In this document: positions 34,479 through 36,625 of the stretch, in pieces | Layout: each line of letters begins with the position of its first letter | How positions within the stretch are numbered: position 1 is the first letter of the stretch | DNA from: Alphaproteobacteria bacterium | GTDB taxonomy: Bacteria; Pseudomonadota; Alphaproteobacteria; Micavibrionales; Micavibrionaceae | NCBI GenBank assembly: GCA_018608245.1 | Contig: JABAZY010000012.1 | Coordinates: 1 to 36,625 of the forward strand | DNA: 36,625 nucleotides | Direction: 5' to 3' | Notes under the pieces: model-generated | What the model saw: only the letters and a program-made list of their open reading frames with translations | What the model was told of the DNA's origin: nothing | The model's database searches: none | Translations under genes and position numbers: made by a program

Positions 34479-36302
34479 ATGCACGCCTATCGTACCCATA
34501 ACTGTGGTGAATTGAACAAATCAAACGCCGATGAAACTGTTAAATTATCAGGTTGGATTGACCGTAAACGTGATCATGGCGGTGTGTTATTCATTGATTT
34601 ACGCGATACCCACGGTATTACGCAATGTGTGGTTGATGAAGGTTCACCTTTATTGGCCGAAGTTGAGAAACTTCGTGTTGAGTCAGTTATCACCGTGACA
34701 GGCGTTGCGCGTGTTCGCCCAGGTGAGACACAAAATGAAAATATGGCGACAGGAGACATCGAGCTATACATCGATGCGATTGAAGTTCAGGGGGCGGCTG
34801 ACGTTATCCCATTCCAAGTCGCTGAAGATGATGGTGCAGGTGAAGAAATTCGCCTGAAATATCGCTACCTTGATTTGCGTCGTGAGAAGATGCAGAAAAA
34901 TATTCGCCTACGTAACGATGTAATTTTCTCCATGCGCGAGCGTATGCGTGGACAAGGATTCCAAGAATTCCAAACACCTATTCTAACAGCCTCAAGCCCA
35001 GAAGGTGCGCGTGACTACCTTGTGCCGTCACGTTTGCACGCGGGTAAATTTTATGCGCTTCCGCAAGCGCCTCAACAATTTAAACAACTGCTGATGGTCT
35101 CAGGCTTTGATAAATATTTCCAAATTGCACCATGTTTCCGTGATGAAGATGGACGTGCTGACCGCTTGGCGGAGTTCTACCAGCTTGATATTGAGATGTC
35201 TTTCGTGACCCAAGAAGATGTGTTTAATACCATCCAGCCTGTGATTGCGGGTATATTTGAACAGTTTAATGACTTTACGGGTACAGATCATAAGGTCATC
35301 TGGGGTGAGCATATCCGTTATGAAGATGCGATGATGAAATATGGCTCTGATAAGCCAGACTTGCGTAATCCACTTGAAATTGTCGACGTGACCGAGATTT
35401 TCGCGCGTGACGATGTTGAGTTTAATGCGTTTAAAGGCACTATCAAAAAAGGCGGCGTTGTCCGCGCTATTCGCGCTCCAAAAGTTGCCGATCAACCGCG
35501 TAGCTTCTTTGACAAGCTAAATGGCTGGGCACAAAAAGAAGGTGCACCAGGTTTAGGGTATGTGCTTATGGAAGGCGGAGAAGGCAAAGGCCCAATCGCT
35601 AAATTCATTCCTGCAGAAGAGCTTAAACAAATGAGCGAGATTGCTGGATTAGAAGATGGCGATGCTATCTTCTTCGTTTGTAACAAAGAACAAGCGGCCG
35701 CTAAATTTGCTGGGCGTGCGCGTGACGCAATTTGTGATGCATTGCCAGAAGGTCACGTTGCGGAACGTGAAAAAAGCGTTTACAAATTTGCATGGATCAT
35801 CGACTTCCCCATGTATGAACGTGATGAACAATCTGGCGAAATCGATTTCTCTCATAACCCATTTTCAATGCCTCAAGGTGGAATGGATGATTTGGAGAAT
35901 AAAGACCCAGAACAAGTTTATGCTTATCAATATGACGCTGTGTGTAATGGCTTTGAACTTTGTTCAGGGGCTATTCGTAACCACCGCGCCGACGTCATGG
36001 AAAAGGCATTCTCATTGGCTGGCTATGACAAGGATGTCTTGGAAGACAAATTTGGCGGTATGTTGAACGCATTTAAATTCGGCGCGCCTCCTCATGGTGG
36101 CTGTGCGTTCGGTATCGACCGTATCATCATGCTATTGGCGGATGAGCCGAACTTGCGTGAAGTCTATGCCTTTGTGATGAACGGTCAATACGAAGACCAA
36201 ATGATGTCCGCCCCGAACGACATCACGCCTGAGCAGTTGAAAGACCTCCACATTAAGCTGAATTTGCCAAAAGAAAAAGTTAAGGCTGAAGAAGCGGCTT
36301 AA
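34479..36302 (+). CDS. aspS: Aspartyl-tRNA synthetase, probably non-discriminating (Asp/Asn)
   Basis: Charges tRNA-Asp. I choose the ATG at 34479 because AAAGGA ends 9 bases before it and the protein then begins [12 protein letters not shown], as bacterial AspRS usually does; the ATG at 34470 abuts AAAGGA with no spacing. It has an OB-fold anticodon domain (about 1-110), class II motifs ([59 protein letters not shown]) and the bacterial GAD insertion (about 300-420). His33 in RKRDHGG is the residue typical of non-discriminating AspRS, which also charges tRNA-Asn where AsnRS is absent. Length is 607. Confidence 0.96.
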   Translation: MHAYRTHNCGELNKSNADETVKLSGWIDRKRDHGGVLFIDLRDTHGITQCVVDEGSPLLAEVEKLRVESVITVTGVARVRPGETQNENMATGDIELYIDAIEVQGAADVIPFQVAEDDGAGEEIRLKYRYLDLRREKMQKNIRLRNDVIFSMRERMRGQGFQEFQTPILTASSPEGARDYLVPSRLHAGKFYALPQAPQQFKQLLMVSGFDKYFQIAPCFRDEDGRADRLAEFYQLDIEMSFVTQEDVFNTIQPVIAGIFEQFNDFTGTDHKVIWGEHIRYEDAMMKYGSDKPDLRNPLEIVDVTEIFARDDVEFNAFKGTIKKGGVVRAIRAPKVADQPRSFFDKLNGWAQKEGAPGLGYVLMEGGEGKGPIAKFIPAEELKQMSEIAGLEDGDAIFFVCNKEQAAAKFAGRARDAICDALPEGHVAEREKSVYKFAWIIDFPMYERDEQSGEIDFSHNPFSMPQGGMDDLENKDPEQVYAYQYDAVCNGFELCSGAIRNHRADVMEKAFSLAGYDKDVLEDKFGGMLNAFKFGAPPHGGCAFGIDRIIMLLADEPNLREVYAFVMNGQYEDQMMSAPNDITPEQLKDLHIKLNLPKEKVKAEEAA

Positions 36303-36391
36303 GTTTCTTTGTTTTTATTTTCTTCTAAAATTTTATCATAGATAGAAGGTTCTTGAATAAACTCTTCCTTCTTAATAGGGTTTTATTTTCG

Positions 36392-36625
36392 CTATTTGTA
36401 GAACTTACAAAGGGCAGAAGTTATTAGAAAGGGAGCTATTATAACGTTAATGATAAAATCTATAGGCATTAAAACTAATATATCCATTATATCATTAAAT
36501 ATTTTAAGTGATCCGCTATTTGCGAATATATCTAACTGCTTTGTAATGAATTCTGTTGTTGTATTCATTAAGATAACAGGAATTAATATTATAAAAATTG
36601 TAGAACAAAAACGCTGAGTTAACCC
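36392..36625 (-). CDS. C-terminal part of an unknown membrane protein, running off the window edge
   Basis: On the minus strand the frame is open from the window's right edge to a TAG at 36394-36392, giving 77 residues. They contain two hydrophobic stretches, CSTIFIILIPVILM and an ILVLMPIDFIINVIIAPFLI segment, separated by a polar part (NTTTEFITKQLDIFANSGSLKIFN). I do not recognise the family. Base composition is very AT-rich, lower in GC than neighbouring aspS. After the stop the same frame continues in protein-like sequence to 36299. The 5' end is not in the window. Confidence 0.5.
   Translation of the reverse strand, partial: GLTQRFCSTIFIILIPVILMNTTTEFITKQLDIFANSGSLKIFNDIMDILVLMPIDFIINVIIAPFLITSALCKFYK

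Noticed and set aside
1-36625. Defence island, prophage, transposon, CRISPR array, tRNA or rRNA genes
   Set aside because: I looked for transposase or integrase motifs, direct-repeat arrays and tRNA or rRNA-like sequence and found none; the lone XRE gene is not evidence of a prophage.

Overview
The window reads as ordinary chromosomal housekeeping DNA from a low-GC alphaproteobacterium. Several markers point that way: an ATP12-type F1-ATPase assembly chaperone, a DUF3035-type lipoprotein, a 47-residue protein like the alphaproteobacterial aa3 cytochrome oxidase subunit IV, an HdaA-type DnaA homologue beside purM, and a MutL carrying its own endonuclease motif (the type found where MutH is absent). 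I cannot place it to order. I see no rRNA, tRNA, CRISPR array, insertion sequence, prophage or origin. Coding density is very high, with many gene overlaps of 1 to 11 bases.

Layout. Positions 1-3142 (+) hold the 3' part of an RluC/D-type pseudouridine synthase, an unknown membrane-anchored protein, the ATP12 chaperone and 3-methyladenine DNA glycosylase I. Positions 3129-3734 hold a divergent pair, a 46-residue unknown protein (-) and an XRE regulator (+), around an AT-rich spacer with a perfect 10-bp inverted repeat. Positions 3742-18504 (-) form a single co-directional run of 12 genes with no gap over about 33 bases: M15 peptidase, ribF, AEC permease, ileS, lspA, DUF3035 lipoprotein, two M16 peptidase subunits, pgi, pentapeptide-repeat protein, mutL and purN. 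Positions 18569-23328 (+) hold a Slt70-like lytic transglycosylase and alaS. A 151-residue unknown gene (-) then overlaps the alaS end, followed by ndk (+).

Positions 24393-29137 (-) hold a large hybrid histidine kinase, the small oxidase-subunit-like protein and purM. Divergent from purM, 29221-32301 (+) holds a DUF2066 protein, an AI-2E/PerM-family membrane protein and hdaA. Convergent to hdaA are rnd and a SixA-like phosphatase (-). The window closes with a small membrane protein, aspS (+), and the 3' end of an unknown membrane protein (-) that runs off the right edge.

Functionally the genes cover translation (ileS, alaS, aspS, rRNA pseudouridylation), repair (tag, mutL), purine, flavin and sugar metabolism (purN, purM, ndk, ribF, pgi), envelope maturation (lspA, lipoprotein, M16 pair, lytic transglycosylase), respiration (ATP12, oxidase subunit) and replication control (HdaA). 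I did not find a convincing new multi-gene system. The best leads are the XRE/46-residue divergent pair with its symmetric operator-like repeat, the M15 dipeptidase with Asp at the third zinc-ligand position, and the right-edge membrane gene whose reading frame continues in protein-like sequence past two closely spaced stops.
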